Of a stretch of DNA of 64,000 bases, positions 49,074 to 58,440 are shown in pieces. The first letter of the stretch is position 1. Every line of letters begins with the position of its first letter. The notes beneath the pieces are model-generated. The model had not been told where the DNA came from. It did no database searches and saw nothing but the letters and a program-made list of their open reading frames with translations. Source of the DNA: Clostridia bacterium (lineage in GTDB: Bacteria; Bacillota; Clostridia; Oscillospirales; Acutalibacteraceae); the NCBI GenBank assembly GCA_017397845.1, contig JAFQHU010000019.1, positions 1 to 64,000 of the forward strand. The letters are read 5' to 3'. The position numbers and the translations under genes are program-made.

Positions 49074-51332
49074 TTAACCGGGAGTATAAGTAAAGGCGAA
49101 ACAGTGGGAACGGATTCGACCGCCCATTACCTTGATGCGGAAATCGTTACCCGTCATTATGGTACCGCCCACATTGATGGAGGAGATGTAACCGATGTCG
49201 TCTCTTACTGCGCTGTCGTGTGTAATGATTCCCAACCATGTGGAGGGATCACCGGCAAGATCTATTTTTGCATTTTCCTTTACTAACTTTTTAAGGTCGT
49301 CACTTGTGATGGTATAAGTGGATTTGAAGTTCGGGTCAAGATAGTCACCGTAGCTTTTTCTGCCGCCGCTGAGGTAGGGAACGGATGCACCGATGCCCTT
49401 ACCCCATACATTATAATATGAGGTGGTTACGCCTGCACTCATGGCATGGAAGGGGGTTACAGCCACATCTGAGCCGTTTGCGATATAGTATCCGCCCGCC
49501 ATAACATCGTCAACGACGGAGTAAACTGTCTGTGAGGGAGTTTTACCGAAGGCGGTGGCATCTGCACCGAGATTGTAGCCGTTATACTTCGCAAAGGTGT
49601 AAATAGCAACAGCCTGTGCCTTGAGAGCTTCAACCTGATAGGAGCCTCCCATTTCGGATTCCAAAGCGGAGGCAAGGAAGTCTCTTGTAGAATATTCGGT
49701 GCCCGCATATTTTATTTTTGCGGGGTAGGCATCGCCTGAAACGATTTTTGTGTTTTCGCTTGCATCATAATAGTAGTGAGCCAAAATTGACCATGCATCC
49801 CAGCCCTGTGAAGCCAGATAGTTGGCACCGACCTGACTCATACCCACACCGTGGCCGTAGCCGAAAACATAAAAGGTGAATACACCCTTTTCCGAGGGGG
49901 CGGGAGCAGTGGTGGAGGTGGCAGAAACTTCGGGAGCTACCTGCTCCGTTACACCGTTGTTCAGCTGAGCGGGGTCCTTTGTGGTGTTCAGGAAGGGGTT
50001 TTCCGTGGTGGACGACGCTGCGGTGGACTGATAATATGCGGGATTGTTTACGTTGATATCCGGGGGAGCTGTGGTGGTTGTCTGAGGCTTAAGCATAAGG
50101 TAAGTCATAAGCATGGGACTTACCAAAGCAAAAACGAGAACAACTGCCGCAAAAATAAGCATACCCTTTGAAAGAGTGAACATACCGTTTTTGTTTTCTG
50201 TTTCGGATGATTTTTCTGCTTCGTCGTTTTCTTCCTCGTAGCTGTAATCTATTTTTGCGATAGCAGTGGTGATAACTTCCGTTTTAACACATACCACATC
50301 GGAAAGAATGGATACTGCATGGGGAAGGATAAGGGGAATATCGTCGGGATTTGAGGTGTTGATTTTCTTTGCTTTTGCCGTGCTTCTGTCAACTACGGCG
50401 ACATAAGCATAATAAGAGGTCTGACCGTTTTCGTTTTCGGCGGAGTAAACGGGAGAAATCGAAGCACCGAAATCACATTCTGTGTTATACATAGCCTCTC
50501 TCGCATGGCGTATAACCTTCATGGATTCGCTTTCTTTCGGAATTTCCTGTCCCTCTTCTTTGTTCTGCAAAGCTTCTTCGAAGCTTGCCTCCTGTTCGTC
50601 CTCACTTTCTTCATCGGGGTCGGTAACCTCGACAAAGTTCACTCTTTCGGCAAGACCGTCGATTCGATCGTAAAGATTATAAATCCACATAGTGGCTTCG
50701 CCTGTGGTCAAAGCTACCTTTTTATCGAGCTTTGCCAGAGTTGATATCATTTTTTCCACTGCGGGAGTGATGTCGTAATCGGGCATTTCGATGTTTTCGT
50801 TACCGAAATCCGCAAAGGGAGATTCACTCTGAAGTTTCAGAAGAGAGAGAATCCTTTCTTCGTTTTTTGCCACACTTGAAAGAACCTCATCCAAACGCAT
50901 GAAATCGAGAGGTATAAAGGTGAGTCTGCCCGACAAAGCATCACAGGTAAAGCCGCTGTAAAGTCCGTCGGCGGTAAGATGGACGGTGCTGCCTTCGGGA
51001 ACGAGACATTGACCGTCAATATCAATTTCGGAAAGGTCGTCACCGGCATTGAGAGTGATGAAATCGGCAATTTCCTGAGAGGCAACGGTTTCGAGAATAA
51101 GCTTTGTGATAATATCCTTTTTAGCTGTGATAAAATCCGTAAGCTCAGCGGCAACGATAATATGCTTTCCTTTTTCCAAAGAAGACAGTACTGCCTCGGA
51201 CATTTCACCGTAGCTTCCGAACTCTTCGATAGCGTCTTCGGACAGTCCGAATCTGTCGAGAGAGAGACAGATTTTATAAACCGAATCAGAGGAAAAGGCG
51301 GAAATATCCTTTAGTGTGTATAAATTTATCAT
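49074..51332 (-). CDS. Membrane protein with circularly permuted SpoIID-type domain
   Basis: A 752-residue protein. About 385 cytosolic residues (no recognised family) precede one transmembrane segment (MLIFAAVVLVFALVSPMLMTYLML, about 390-413), a Thr/Pro-rich linker, and a C-terminal SpoIID/LytB-type domain. SpoIID proteins are lytic transglycosylases that digest denuded glycan strands. Here GYGHGVGMSQVGANYLASQG and ILAHYYYDAS lie at about 490-525, before SALESEMGGSYQVEALKAQAVAIYTFAKYNG (about 555-585) and the closing DFRIKVMGGRIRSHCFAFTY; in canonical SpoIID the GHGVGMSQ part comes last. It is the last gene of the nifS-thiI-cinA-srtB operon. Activity is inferred from motifs. Confidence 0.8.
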   Translation of the reverse strand: MINLYTLKDISAFSSDSVYKICLSLDRFGLSEDAIEEFGSYGEMSEAVLSSLEKGKHIIVAAELTDFITAKKDIITKLILETVASQEIADFITLNAGDDLSEIDIDGQCLVPEGSTVHLTADGLYSGFTCDALSGRLTFIPLDFMRLDEVLSSVAKNEERILSLLKLQSESPFADFGNENIEMPDYDITPAVEKMISTLAKLDKKVALTTGEATMWIYNLYDRIDGLAERVNFVEVTDPDEESEDEQEASFEEALQNKEEGQEIPKESESMKVIRHAREAMYNTECDFGASISPVYSAENENGQTSYYAYVAVVDRSTAKAKKINTSNPDDIPLILPHAVSILSDVVCVKTEVITTAIAKIDYSYEEENDEAEKSSETENKNGMFTLSKGMLIFAAVVLVFALVSPMLMTYLMLKPQTTTTAPPDINVNNPAYYQSTAASSTTENPFLNTTKDPAQLNNGVTEQVAPEVSATSTTAPAPSEKGVFTFYVFGYGHGVGMSQVGANYLASQGWDAWSILAHYYYDASENTKIVSGDAYPAKIKYAGTEYSTRDFLASALESEMGGSYQVEALKAQAVAIYTFAKYNGYNLGADATAFGKTPSQTVYSVVDDVMAGGYYIANGSDVAVTPFHAMSAGVTTSYYNVWGKGIGASVPYLSGGRKSYGDYLDPNFKSTYTITSDDLKKLVKENAKIDLAGDPSTWLGIITHDSAVRDDIGYISSINVGGTIMTGNDFRIKVMGGRIRSHCFAFTYTPG

Positions 51333-51358
51333 TTTTTAACCTCCAAATAAATCAGTGA

Positions 51359-53140
51359 TCAGCCGACTTCCCAGCGGCTTGCATTCACGTAAGGGTTATT
51401 TAGCTTCTTTTTATCGTAATAGGCCTGCGGGTATCTGGGATTGGGGTTGACTGTTGCTTTTGAAATGTCAACATCGGTGCTTTCGCCCGGTCTTACCAAT
51501 CTTGCCACAACCACAAAACGCGCATCCTCAAACTCATGTGAGCAGGTGGAAAGAGTCAGAAGCTTATCTGTGGGAAGCACATCAACTCCCGTGTCATAAA
51601 GAGAACGCTGACTCATTTCATTGAGATATACGGCAAAGCGGTCCTGAGTGCTGAGAGAAGCGAAGTAATATCGGAACAGATATCCGTTGTCATCTTCCTC
51701 GTAAGCATTGGTAACAAAGGCGGCAACCACCTTCCATGAATAGTCTTTATAAAGAGTATTGAAGGTGATTACGGGAGCAGCTTTGAAGCCGTCAATTTTT
51801 TTGTAGGCATCGAGAGCACCGAACACTGTACCGTTATTCATATGGTGGCCGAAAATGATGGTGTTCATGTCCAGGTCAACTATATTGTTTACGTGGGTTA
51901 CAAAGGGACAGCCGTATTTGGTGCTTTTGCCGTAAAAGTTACGTTCGAGATATTTGGTGTCGTTTTCCGCCTGGACTATGGGAAGGCTGAGACCGACGCC
52001 TTTTGCCTCAAGATAGCCCACAAAGTCAGGATTTGTGGCATAAAGACGGGCGTATTTCAGCTGAAGTCCCATGGGGAAAATGATGTTTGGATATTCCTTT
52101 TGTATCTGAGCCCATTGCTGTTCGGGAGTGAGGGGAGCGGTGGTGGTTTTGTTTTCGTCCTTTTTATCGTTTTTCTTTGTGGTTTCTTTATTGCTTTTGT
52201 CCTCCGTGGAGGGCTCGGTTATAATAAGGTCCGAAATGCCTTCCTCTAATTTGTTGTTTTCATTTGAGAGACGGTATTCGTTGATAAGCATAGCCGCAGA
52301 TATTACAATGGCGGCTATTGCCACGCCGAGAACGGTGCGACGGATTATTTCGAAACGGGAAAGCTTTTTTTTGCCGTTTTTGTTTTCTTTAGGATTTTCG
52401 ATGTGGGAGCTGACATCCTCGACTGCTTCGTCCACTGTGTCCTCTATTTCAAAACCGCCGCTGAAATTGAGCGGGACATCTTTGTTTTTATCGGGAGCGG
52501 GGCGCTGATAGGATGAGGCCTTTCCCTGTCTGAGCAGGATGGAATTGAGCTCATAGGTGCTCATTTCCATTTCCTCCACACTGAATGAGCCTTTTTTCTT
52601 CGGCACAGCTCTGTGGGAAAGATTTACGGTTTCTTCTTCGATTTCGATATCGTCAGCCATAGATGGTTTTACGGGGATAGGCTTTTGCGGTTGGGATTTT
52701 TTCGGCGTTTCGGCTGCAGGAGCCATCTCTGTAACCTCTTCTTCCGAATCCTCATAGTCTTCCTCGCTCATATTTACGGGCTTGTCGAAGTCTTCACTTT
52801 GATAAAGCACTCTCATGCCGGAATCTGTCTGAGCCGGTTCCTGAGCCGGTTTGGCTGTCTGAGGCTGAGCGAACTGTGCAGGCATACCGTACTGTTGAAA
52901 AATCATATTCAGCTGCTCTTGTGTAAGAGGAAGCTGTTGAACAGGATAGCCCGGCTGTCCGTAAGGCATTTGTCCCACGGGAACGTAATACACGGGCTGT
53001 CCGTAGGGAGTTTGTTGGACATAAATGGGTTGCTGTAAAGGGGGTTGTCCCTGCTCGGAGGACTCACCTTTTGAGTCGGTTACGCCTGCGGCGGTGTTTT
53101 CCTGAGGGGACATGTCTTTGTCGTTGTAAATGTTTTTCAT
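51359..53140 (-). CDS. Class B-like sortase with long cytoplasmic N-terminus
   Basis: A 593-residue membrane transpeptidase. The first 265 residues are predicted cytosolic and low in complexity: a Gln/Pro/Tyr repeat (QQTPYGQPVYYVPVGQMPYG) at about 35-75, then an acidic region. A transmembrane helix (VLGVAIAAIVISAAMLI, about 268-285) and a linker lead to the sortase domain with His in IIFGHHMNNGTVFG, Cys in LTLSTCSHEF (about residue 531) and Arg in DARFVVVARLV. This is the class B layout, much longer than most. No LPxTG- or NPQTN-type substrate is in the window. It sits between cinA and the SpoIID-type gene. Confidence 0.88.
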   Translation of the reverse strand: MKNIYNDKDMSPQENTAAGVTDSKGESSEQGQPPLQQPIYVQQTPYGQPVYYVPVGQMPYGQPGYPVQQLPLTQEQLNMIFQQYGMPAQFAQPQTAKPAQEPAQTDSGMRVLYQSEDFDKPVNMSEEDYEDSEEEVTEMAPAAETPKKSQPQKPIPVKPSMADDIEIEEETVNLSHRAVPKKKGSFSVEEMEMSTYELNSILLRQGKASSYQRPAPDKNKDVPLNFSGGFEIEDTVDEAVEDVSSHIENPKENKNGKKKLSRFEIIRRTVLGVAIAAIVISAAMLINEYRLSNENNKLEEGISDLIITEPSTEDKSNKETTKKNDKKDENKTTTAPLTPEQQWAQIQKEYPNIIFPMGLQLKYARLYATNPDFVGYLEAKGVGLSLPIVQAENDTKYLERNFYGKSTKYGCPFVTHVNNIVDLDMNTIIFGHHMNNGTVFGALDAYKKIDGFKAAPVITFNTLYKDYSWKVVAAFVTNAYEEDDNGYLFRYYFASLSTQDRFAVYLNEMSQRSLYDTGVDVLPTDKLLTLSTCSHEFEDARFVVVARLVRPGESTDVDISKATVNPNPRYPQAYYDKKKLNNPYVNASRWEVG

Positions 53141-53142
53141 AG

Positions 53143-54441
53143 TTAATTCCTCGGATAAGAATTTATAAATTCCTCAATACTGCCCTCTGACCTTAGCTCA
53201 GGGCTGTGTATAATGCAAAGTCTTAATTGGTTGATAGCGTTTGAAGCGGAGACAAAACGGTTATAATCTCTGCAATTTCCGCCGTTTCTACCGTGGAATT
53301 CTTTGAGATAAAGATTTTTTCCGTCGGTAACGGCTATATATATAAGTCCTACAGGCTTTGAGGGGTCGTCACTGGTGGGCCCCGCCATACCTGTTACTGC
53401 TACACCGTAGTCGGCACCCGAAAGCTTTTTAACTCCCAAGGCCATTTGTGCGGCAACGATGTCGCTGACGGCACCGAAGCGGGCAAGGTCATTTGCTCTG
53501 ACACCCAAAACCTTACTTTTTATTTCATTGGAATAGGATACCACACCGCAGTTGAAAACCTGTGAAGCACCGCTGATGTCTGTGATTCTTTTGGCACAAA
53601 GACCGGCAGTACAGCTTTCGGCAAAAGCAGCGGTAACTCCCCTTTCTTTCATGAGAGAAACTGTAGCTTCTTCGATGCTTTCGGCATCAATGCCGTAAAT
53701 GTAAGTGCCGAGCCGGGCTTTGATTTCCTCCGTCACAGGTGAGATCAGTCTTTCGGCTTCAGCTTCGCTTTCTGCTTTTGCGGTGATTCTTAAAAGTGCT
53801 TCGCCGTCTTTGGCGTAGGGTGCTACGGTGGGATTTTCATTTTCTAAAAGGTCGCTGACCTTTTCGCTCATGGCACTTTCTCCTATGCCGAAGGTGCGTA
53901 CCGTGCGGGATTTTATAATTGAATGTGAAAATCTTTTAAGATAGGGTATCACGTAATCGGTGAACATAGGCTCCATTTCTCTCGGAGGTCCGGGGAGAAG
54001 GATGATTTTTTTGTTTTCCTTTTCCATAATCAAGCCGGGAGCAGTTCCGTTTTTATTCGGAAGAACGGTGCTGTTTTCGGGAACGAGAGCCTGTTTGCTG
54101 TTGCTGTCGGGCATTGTGAGTCCCTTGCGGGAAAAATAGGCCTTTATTTCTTTCAGTATATCTTCATTCATAATGAGTTTTTTACCGAAATAGCTCGCAC
54201 AGACCTCTTTTGTAAGATCGTCGGGTGTGGGGCCGAGACCGCCGGTGAGTATAACTGTATCTGCTCCGGAAAAGGCGTGGTCAAGACAAGCTTTGAGTCT
54301 TTTTTCGTTATCTCCGACGGTTGATTGGTGCATAAGAGAGATTCCGAGTGCGGCAAGCTCTTTTGAAAGGAAGCGTGCATTGGTATTGAGAATATCGCCC
54401 AAAAGGATTTCGGTTCCTACGCTTATAAGCTCACAGTTCAA
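53143..54441 (-). CDS. cinA: CinA, competence/damage-inducible protein / NMN amidase
   Basis: A 432-residue cytosolic protein with an N-terminal molybdopterin-binding-like domain (LISVGTEILLGDILNTNARFLS, VILTGGLGPTPDDLTKE) and a C-terminal CinA domain (AFAESCTAGLCAKRIT, VTGMAGPTSDDPSKPVG), which in other bacteria hydrolyses nicotinamide mononucleotide or ADP-ribose. The start is probably the TTG at 54441, six bases after GAGGTG; a GTG at 54450 is the alternative. It ends two bases before srtB and begins 21 bases after thiI. Confidence 0.93.
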   Translation of the reverse strand: MNCELISVGTEILLGDILNTNARFLSKELAALGISLMHQSTVGDNEKRLKACLDHAFSGADTVILTGGLGPTPDDLTKEVCASYFGKKLIMNEDILKEIKAYFSRKGLTMPDSNSKQALVPENSTVLPNKNGTAPGLIMEKENKKIILLPGPPREMEPMFTDYVIPYLKRFSHSIIKSRTVRTFGIGESAMSEKVSDLLENENPTVAPYAKDGEALLRITAKAESEAEAERLISPVTEEIKARLGTYIYGIDAESIEEATVSLMKERGVTAAFAESCTAGLCAKRITDISGASQVFNCGVVSYSNEIKSKVLGVRANDLARFGAVSDIVAAQMALGVKKLSGADYGVAVTGMAGPTSDDPSKPVGLIYIAVTDGKNLYLKEFHGRNGGNCRDYNRFVSASNAINQLRLCIIHSPELRSEGSIEEFINSYPRN

Positions 54442-54462
54442 AAGAATCACCTCGTTATACTC

Positions 54463-55635
54463 TTAATCAACAAATTCAAATTTTGCGGTTTCGATTGCTC
54501 TTTCTATCATTTCGCTGAAATCAAATACGCTTTCAGCCTTTTCGATAAGCTCCACGGTGGGTCTTGTTCTGGGGTGCTTCGGAGTGAAAACCGTACAGCA
54601 GTCCTCATAAGGGAGAATAGAGGTTTCGAAAGCACCGATGGCACGGGAAATTTCGATAATTTCGTTTTTATCCATACCGATAAGAGGACGGAAAACGGGC
54701 ATGTTGACGGCTGCATCGGTACAGGCTATGGCGCCGAGAGTTTGTGATGCCACCTGACCCAAACTTTCGCCTGTTACGAGAGCACCGCAGTTGTCTCTTT
54801 CGGCAAGACGGACGGATATTTTCATCATCATACGTCTCATAATAATGGTAAAAAGCTCTTCGGGACAATGCTCTTTGATAGCTTCCTGTATTTCAGTGAA
54901 ATTTACTACGGCAAAATTTACTCTGCCGCTGTATTTTGCCACTATGGAAACAAGGTCACGTACCTTCATTTCTGCTCTTTTGCTGGTATAAGGGGGAGCT
55001 GCGAAATGGATGGCTGAAAGCTGAAGACCTCTTTTTGCCATCATCCAACCCGCTACGGGACTGTCTATGCCTCCCGAAACGAGGAGAGCAACTCTGCCTG
55101 CCGTGCCGACGGGCATGCCGCCTGCACCCTTTATCTGATTACCGTGGATGAAAACGTTTTTGTCTCTTACCTCCACGGTGACGGTAATGTCGGGATTATG
55201 AACATCCACACGGAGAGAGGGAATGCTTCTGAGAAGATGTGCTCCCACCTCACGGCAAATTTCGGGAGAGGTGAGCGGAAAACGTTTGTCGCTTCTTTTG
55301 GCGGTTACCTTAAAGGTTTTGACATTTCTGAGCTCGTCGCCGAGATAAGCGAGTGCAGTGTCCTTCATGCACTGAAGATCTTTTTCGGTAACTGCCGCCT
55401 TTGAAAAAGCAACGATGCCGAAAACCTTTTTTATTGTTTCCACAGCTGCATCAAAATCCACATCCTCATCTGCGGGCTCTGCCACGATGGTGGATTGGGA
55501 TTTGACAAAGGTGAATTTCCCTGCGGACTTTAAAAGTCTGCGTTTCATATTTTTAACGAGCACGTCCTCAAAGGTGCTTCTGTTAAGACCTTTGAGAGCA
55601 AGCTCTCCGTTTTTTATGAGTAATACTTCTTTCAT
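54463..55635 (-). CDS. thiI: tRNA 4-thiouridine synthetase ThiI
   Basis: Adenylates and sulfurates U8 of tRNA; in some bacteria it also feeds sulfur to thiamin synthesis. An NFLD/THUMP N-terminus (MKEVLLIKNGELALKGLNRS) is followed by the PP-loop ALLVSGGIDSPVAGWMMAKRG near residue 190 and the AANT-like CCTVFTPKHPRTRP region. It ends at 390 aa with no C-terminal rhodanese domain, so the persulfide must come from a partner, most likely the NifS-like protein encoded ten bases upstream. Confidence 0.95.
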   Translation of the reverse strand: MKEVLLIKNGELALKGLNRSTFEDVLVKNMKRRLLKSAGKFTFVKSQSTIVAEPADEDVDFDAAVETIKKVFGIVAFSKAAVTEKDLQCMKDTALAYLGDELRNVKTFKVTAKRSDKRFPLTSPEICREVGAHLLRSIPSLRVDVHNPDITVTVEVRDKNVFIHGNQIKGAGGMPVGTAGRVALLVSGGIDSPVAGWMMAKRGLQLSAIHFAAPPYTSKRAEMKVRDLVSIVAKYSGRVNFAVVNFTEIQEAIKEHCPEELFTIIMRRMMMKISVRLAERDNCGALVTGESLGQVASQTLGAIACTDAAVNMPVFRPLIGMDKNEIIEISRAIGAFETSILPYEDCCTVFTPKHPRTRPTVELIEKAESVFDFSEMIERAIETAKFEFVD

Positions 55636-55645
55636 TTGCTACCTC

Positions 55646-56773
55646 TTATTTTTTCATAATTACTTTCATGGCCTTGTCGAGAGCTTCGAGAAAGGAGTCA
55701 AGCTCCTCATCGGTGGTGAAGCGGGAAAGACTTATTCTGAGAGACGAGTCTATGAGACTGTCCGGAAGCTTCATGGCTGTCAGCACATGGCTTTTGTGTC
55801 CTTTGGCACAGGCGGAGCCCGATGAAACATAAAATCCGCAGTCGGACAGGAAATTAAGCAAGGTTTCGCTTCTGTAGCCGGGAAGGGAGATGTTTATGAT
55901 ATAGGGCAGAGCGTCTGCGGGGCTGTTTATTATTATGCCGTCTCTTTGTTTAAGCTTTTCAGCAAAGGAGTCGCGCAGAGCGGTGATATTGCTGAGCGAA
56001 GCTTTGACGGTAAGCTCCTCCACCGCACCCATGAAACCCGCAATAGCAGGCATAGGCTCCGTGCCGGGACGGATGTCTCTTTCCTGTCCGCCTCCGACGG
56101 TGACAGGAGTGAGCTTAGTTCCTTTTTTTATAAAGAGCGCACCTACACCCTTAGGTCCGTGAATTTTATGTGAGCTGACAGTCATAAGGTCAGCACCGAG
56201 CTTTTTTATATTCAGCGGGATTTTACCGAAGGCCTGTACGGCATCGATGTGGAAAAGGGCGGGAGAATTTTTTCTTTTTATCACGGAAGCGATTTTATCC
56301 ACGGGCTGAATTGTGCCCACTTCGTTATTGACGGCCATAACGCTGACGAGAATAGTTTTTTCGTTTATTGCATCCGTCAGGGCATCGAAATCAATTTCTC
56401 CGTAAGCATCGGTGCCGATACGGATAACCTCAAAGCCCTCCTTTTCAAGTCTGTCGAAGGCCTTTTGTACACTGGGGTGCTCCACGGCAGAGGTAATAAC
56501 TCTGTTACCTTTTCTTTTATTTGCGTAAGCGGCACCGAAAACGGCGAGGTTATTTCCCTCCGTGCCGCCGCTTGTGAAAAAGATTTCATCTCTTTCGCAG
56601 GAAAGGGTCTTTGCCACGGTGTCTCTTGCCTTTAAAAGAAGAGTGTCAGCTTCGATGCCTTTTTCGTGGAGAGAGGAAGGGTTGCCCCAACAGTTTTCCA
56701 AAGCATAAAGCATATTTTCTTTTGCACTTTTGCACACCTTGGTGGTTGCACTGTTATCCAAATAAGCACCCAT
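55646..56773 (-). CDS. NifS-like cysteine desulfurase
   Basis: PLP enzyme that takes sulfur from cysteine, 375 aa. Family landmarks are AYLDNSATTK, NPSSLHEKG, FFTSGGTEGNNLAV, VEHPSVQKAF, the Lys in TVSSHKIHGPKGVGALF (about 200) and the catalytic Cys in YVSSGSACAKGHKSH near 320. AGGAGG is eight bases before the ATG at 56773; the frame to 56794 would include it. It lies upstream of thiI and is the likely dedicated sulfur donor, as described for NifZ-ThiI in B. subtilis. First gene of the operon. Confidence 0.92.
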   Translation of the reverse strand: MGAYLDNSATTKVCKSAKENMLYALENCWGNPSSLHEKGIEADTLLLKARDTVAKTLSCERDEIFFTSGGTEGNNLAVFGAAYANKRKGNRVITSAVEHPSVQKAFDRLEKEGFEVIRIGTDAYGEIDFDALTDAINEKTILVSVMAVNNEVGTIQPVDKIASVIKRKNSPALFHIDAVQAFGKIPLNIKKLGADLMTVSSHKIHGPKGVGALFIKKGTKLTPVTVGGGQERDIRPGTEPMPAIAGFMGAVEELTVKASLSNITALRDSFAEKLKQRDGIIINSPADALPYIINISLPGYRSETLLNFLSDCGFYVSSGSACAKGHKSHVLTAMKLPDSLIDSSLRISLSRFTTDEELDSFLEALDKAMKVIMKK

Positions 56774-56804
56774 AGGGACATACCTCCTCATCATAATCCT
56801 TTAT

Positions 56805-56833
56805 ATTATACTATAAGAGCAAAAAATATTCAA
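56805..56833 (-). promoter_or_regulatory. Promoter of the nifS-thiI-cinA-srtB-spoIID operon
   Basis: Minus strand TTGAAT (56833-56828), 17 bases, TATAAT (56810-56805). Confidence 0.7.
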
Positions 56834-56944
56834 TGGTACATTGTCTAAATAAAGGGATATTTTTGTAAAATTTTCGTAAAATACATTTATAAAATACTAA
56901 TTAGGGTTTTATAAAATATTAATTTGTGTTCAGGAGGAAAGCAA

Positions 56945-58282
56945 ATGGAAAAGAAAACCGGCGACAGAAGGATAAAAATCATATGGGTGCTGTCAGCGTT
57001 ATGTGCGGCGCTTTTTATTCTTACTGCGATGAATACGGCGAAGATAAAAGAGCTTGAAAGGGAAACTGAGGTGCAAAGACAGAAATATTTGTCAGAGCTG
57101 TGTGAAAGTTTGGACAGCATGACCGTCAGTCTTAATAAAAGTCTTTGTACCTCAACGGCAGAAATGCTGCATAAAAACGGCAACGATCTTTCAAAACAGG
57201 CAGCAATTGCCAAAGTAAGTCTTTCGGGCATTACGGATGAAAGACTTATAACCGATGAGATTTATAAATTTTTGTCGCAGGCGGGAGATTATGCACTTTA
57301 TCTTTCGCGTAAGGATAATTTTCGTCTGAGTGAAAAGGAAGAAGAAAAGCTGAGGGCTTTACACGATTATTCCGGATATCTTTCGCAGGCCTTTGAGCAA
57401 ATAAGTAATGACTATTATTCGGGCAGAGTGGCATTTACCGAAAAAGTGAATAACCTTCTTTCCGCAGCGGAAAAGGAGGGTATCACCTTTACGGAATCTT
57501 TTACCGATGTACAGCAGACTATGGGTGATTATCCTACACTGCTTTATGACGGACCCTTTGCCGATGCGGTGTTAAATAAAAAGGCGCTCGGTCTCATCGG
57601 TGACGAAATAACATCACGTGAGGCAAAAAAAAGAGCAGCTGAATATCTCGGCTGTGATGAGGGCGGACTGAAAAAGGAGGCGGATACCGAGGGAGCAATT
57701 GACCTTTACTGCTTTTCCTGCGGTGACAGAGCGGTGGGAATTACCAAAAAAGGCGGCATGCTGTGCTATATGACGGATTCCTCTTATGCCGGAGAGGCGA
57801 CAATAAGCGCACAGGAAGCCATAAAAAGAGGCAGAGAATATCTGAAAAAGGTTGGCTTTACAGAAAATATGACAGACACCTATTACAGCACCTATGACGG
57901 GATATGTACGGTTAATTACGCTTATGAAAAGGACGGCATAACCTGTTATTCCGACCTTATTAAGGTGAGCATTTCTTTGGAAACAGGTAAAGCAACGGCA
58001 ATTGACAGCAGAGGGTATCTCATGAATCACACAGACAGAAAAATTAAAGAAAGCATATTAACCTTGAAGGATTGCCGGAAAATTTTGTCCCCTCTCCTGA
58101 AGGTTATGTCGGCAAAGCTTGCTTTCATTCCGCTCGAAACAGGCAAGGAAGCACTGTGCTATGAATTTCATTGCAGGGACAAAGAGGGTCAGGAGTCTTT
58201 GGCGTATATTAATGCAGAAAACGGAAAAGAGGAAAATATATTGCTTCTCCTTTACAGTGACGACGGGGTGCTTACCAAATAA
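56945..58282 (+). CDS. ypeB: Germination protein YpeB
   Basis: Inner-membrane spore protein needed, with SleB, for cortex hydrolysis at germination. 445 aa: an N-terminal membrane anchor (IIWVLSALCAALFILTAM), a long helical region (about 35-190), then PepSY-type repeats (ITSREAKKRAAEYLGCDEGGLKKEA, ISAQEAIKRGREYLKKVGF, ILTLKDCRKIL). The ATG at 56945 has AGGAGG seven bases upstream; the TTG at 56924 precedes that site and is rejected. SleB is not in the window, so here YpeB is separated from its usual partner. Good support for an endospore-former. Confidence 0.85.
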   Translation: MEKKTGDRRIKIIWVLSALCAALFILTAMNTAKIKELERETEVQRQKYLSELCESLDSMTVSLNKSLCTSTAEMLHKNGNDLSKQAAIAKVSLSGITDERLITDEIYKFLSQAGDYALYLSRKDNFRLSEKEEEKLRALHDYSGYLSQAFEQISNDYYSGRVAFTEKVNNLLSAAEKEGITFTESFTDVQQTMGDYPTLLYDGPFADAVLNKKALGLIGDEITSREAKKRAAEYLGCDEGGLKKEADTEGAIDLYCFSCGDRAVGITKKGGMLCYMTDSSYAGEATISAQEAIKRGREYLKKVGFTENMTDTYYSTYDGICTVNYAYEKDGITCYSDLIKVSISLETGKATAIDSRGYLMNHTDRKIKESILTLKDCRKILSPLLKVMSAKLAFIPLETGKEALCYEFHCRDKEGQESLAYINAENGKEENILLLLYSDDGVLTK

Positions 58283-58405
58283 ATTTTATTTTCAGTGAAA
58301 AAATATGCAAAGAAAAGTAATACGACAAATGTCGCACTTCGCCTTTTAACTTAAAACAAACCTTAAAATAATTGTTAATCAAAAGTAAACAAAACCTTTA
58401 AACTA

Positions 58406-58434
58406 TTGCAAAATTGAGACAAAAGTTGTAATAT
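58406..58434 (+). promoter_or_regulatory. Promoter of candidate small RNA
   Basis: TTGCAA, 17-base spacer, TAATAT. It lies in a non-coding gap, about 60 bases upstream of a strong terminator. Confidence 0.5.
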
Positions 58435-58440
58435 TAATGT

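Noticed and set aside
51359..53140. Sortase substrate encoded in the window
   Set aside because: The C-termini of the secreted proteins here show no LPxTG or NPQTN-type motif with hydrophobic tail; the shared Cys/His tail is a different signal and linking it to this sortase would be speculation.
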